From NCBI GenBank assembly GCA_903911165.1, contig CAIWCQ010000444.1, positions 1 to 6,131 on the forward strand: a DNA stretch of 6,131 nt, in the 5' to 3' direction. Below, piece after piece: positions 6,115-6,131 of the stretch (its first letter is position 1; each line of letters starts with the position of its first letter). A program made the position numbers and the translations under genes. The notes under the pieces are model-generated. The model had not been told where the DNA came from. It did not search any database and saw only the letters and a program-made list of their open reading frames with translations. This stretch comes from an uncultured Actinomycetes bacterium. Its GTDB lineage: Bacteria > Actinomycetota > Actinomycetes > Mycobacteriales > Mycobacteriaceae.

Positions 6115-6131
6115 AAAAATCCCCCGCGGGC
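6115..6131 (-). terminator. Partial intrinsic terminator of the gene upstream of mkl (cut by window edge)
   Basis: Reading the minus strand from the right edge, a GC block (GCCCGCGGGGGA) is followed by five T (6119-6115). This looks like the 3' arm and U-run of a rho-independent terminator whose 5' arm lies beyond the window. If so, mkl has its own promoter between here and 5987. It is inferred from half a structure only. Confidence 0.35.

Noticed and set aside
1..6131. CRISPR array, tRNA, rRNA, insertion sequence or attachment site
   Set aside because: No regularly spaced short repeats, cloverleaf-like segments, transposase reading frames or terminal inverted repeats were seen. The window is almost fully occupied by five minus-strand genes.

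Overview
The window looks like a mycobacterial chromosome, most likely a Mycolicibacterium-type species. It is GC-rich and carries an unmistakable mkl/mceG gene (the ATPase shared by Mce importers). It also has an exported Ala/Pro-rich hydrolase of a kind common in environmental mycobacteria. All five supported genes lie on the minus strand, so transcription runs from right to left. The long plus-strand reading frames are antisense shadows of these genes.

Layout in order of transcription. Positions 6131-5967 are the leader of mkl, with one arm of a probable terminator from the preceding gene, a 9-bp stem-loop and a candidate -10 box. mkl/mceG fills 5966-4926. A gap of 82 bases containing a 13-base palindrome follows. 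Next comes a tightly packed three-gene cassette: a membrane-anchored DUF1190/YgiB-like protein (4843-4238), a glutathionylspermidine-synthase-like ATP-grasp ligase of the YgiC/YjfC type (4237-3074), and a four-helix DUF350/YjfL-like membrane protein (3056-2607). The first junction has no gap (TGAATG). At the second, the ligase stop overlaps an ATG (ATGA), although a better start lies 21 bases downstream. After a gap of 120 bases with hairpins and a palindrome comes an exported protein (2486 to beyond base 1) with two tandem alpha/beta-hydrolase domains. It is cut off by the left window edge.

The ligase, DUF1190 and DUF350 partners match a combination known from Escherichia coli (ygiBC; yjfL-yjfM-yjfC), whose function is poorly understood. 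Mycobacteria make mycothiol rather than glutathione, so the acceptor and donor of this ligase are probably not glutathione and spermidine. The predicted layout is a cytosolic ligase next to two membrane proteins, suggesting an envelope-associated modification or stress system. The most notable points are this cassette next to the Mce ATPase, and the tandem two-active-site hydrolase with an exactly repeated 35-base nucleophile-elbow sequence.
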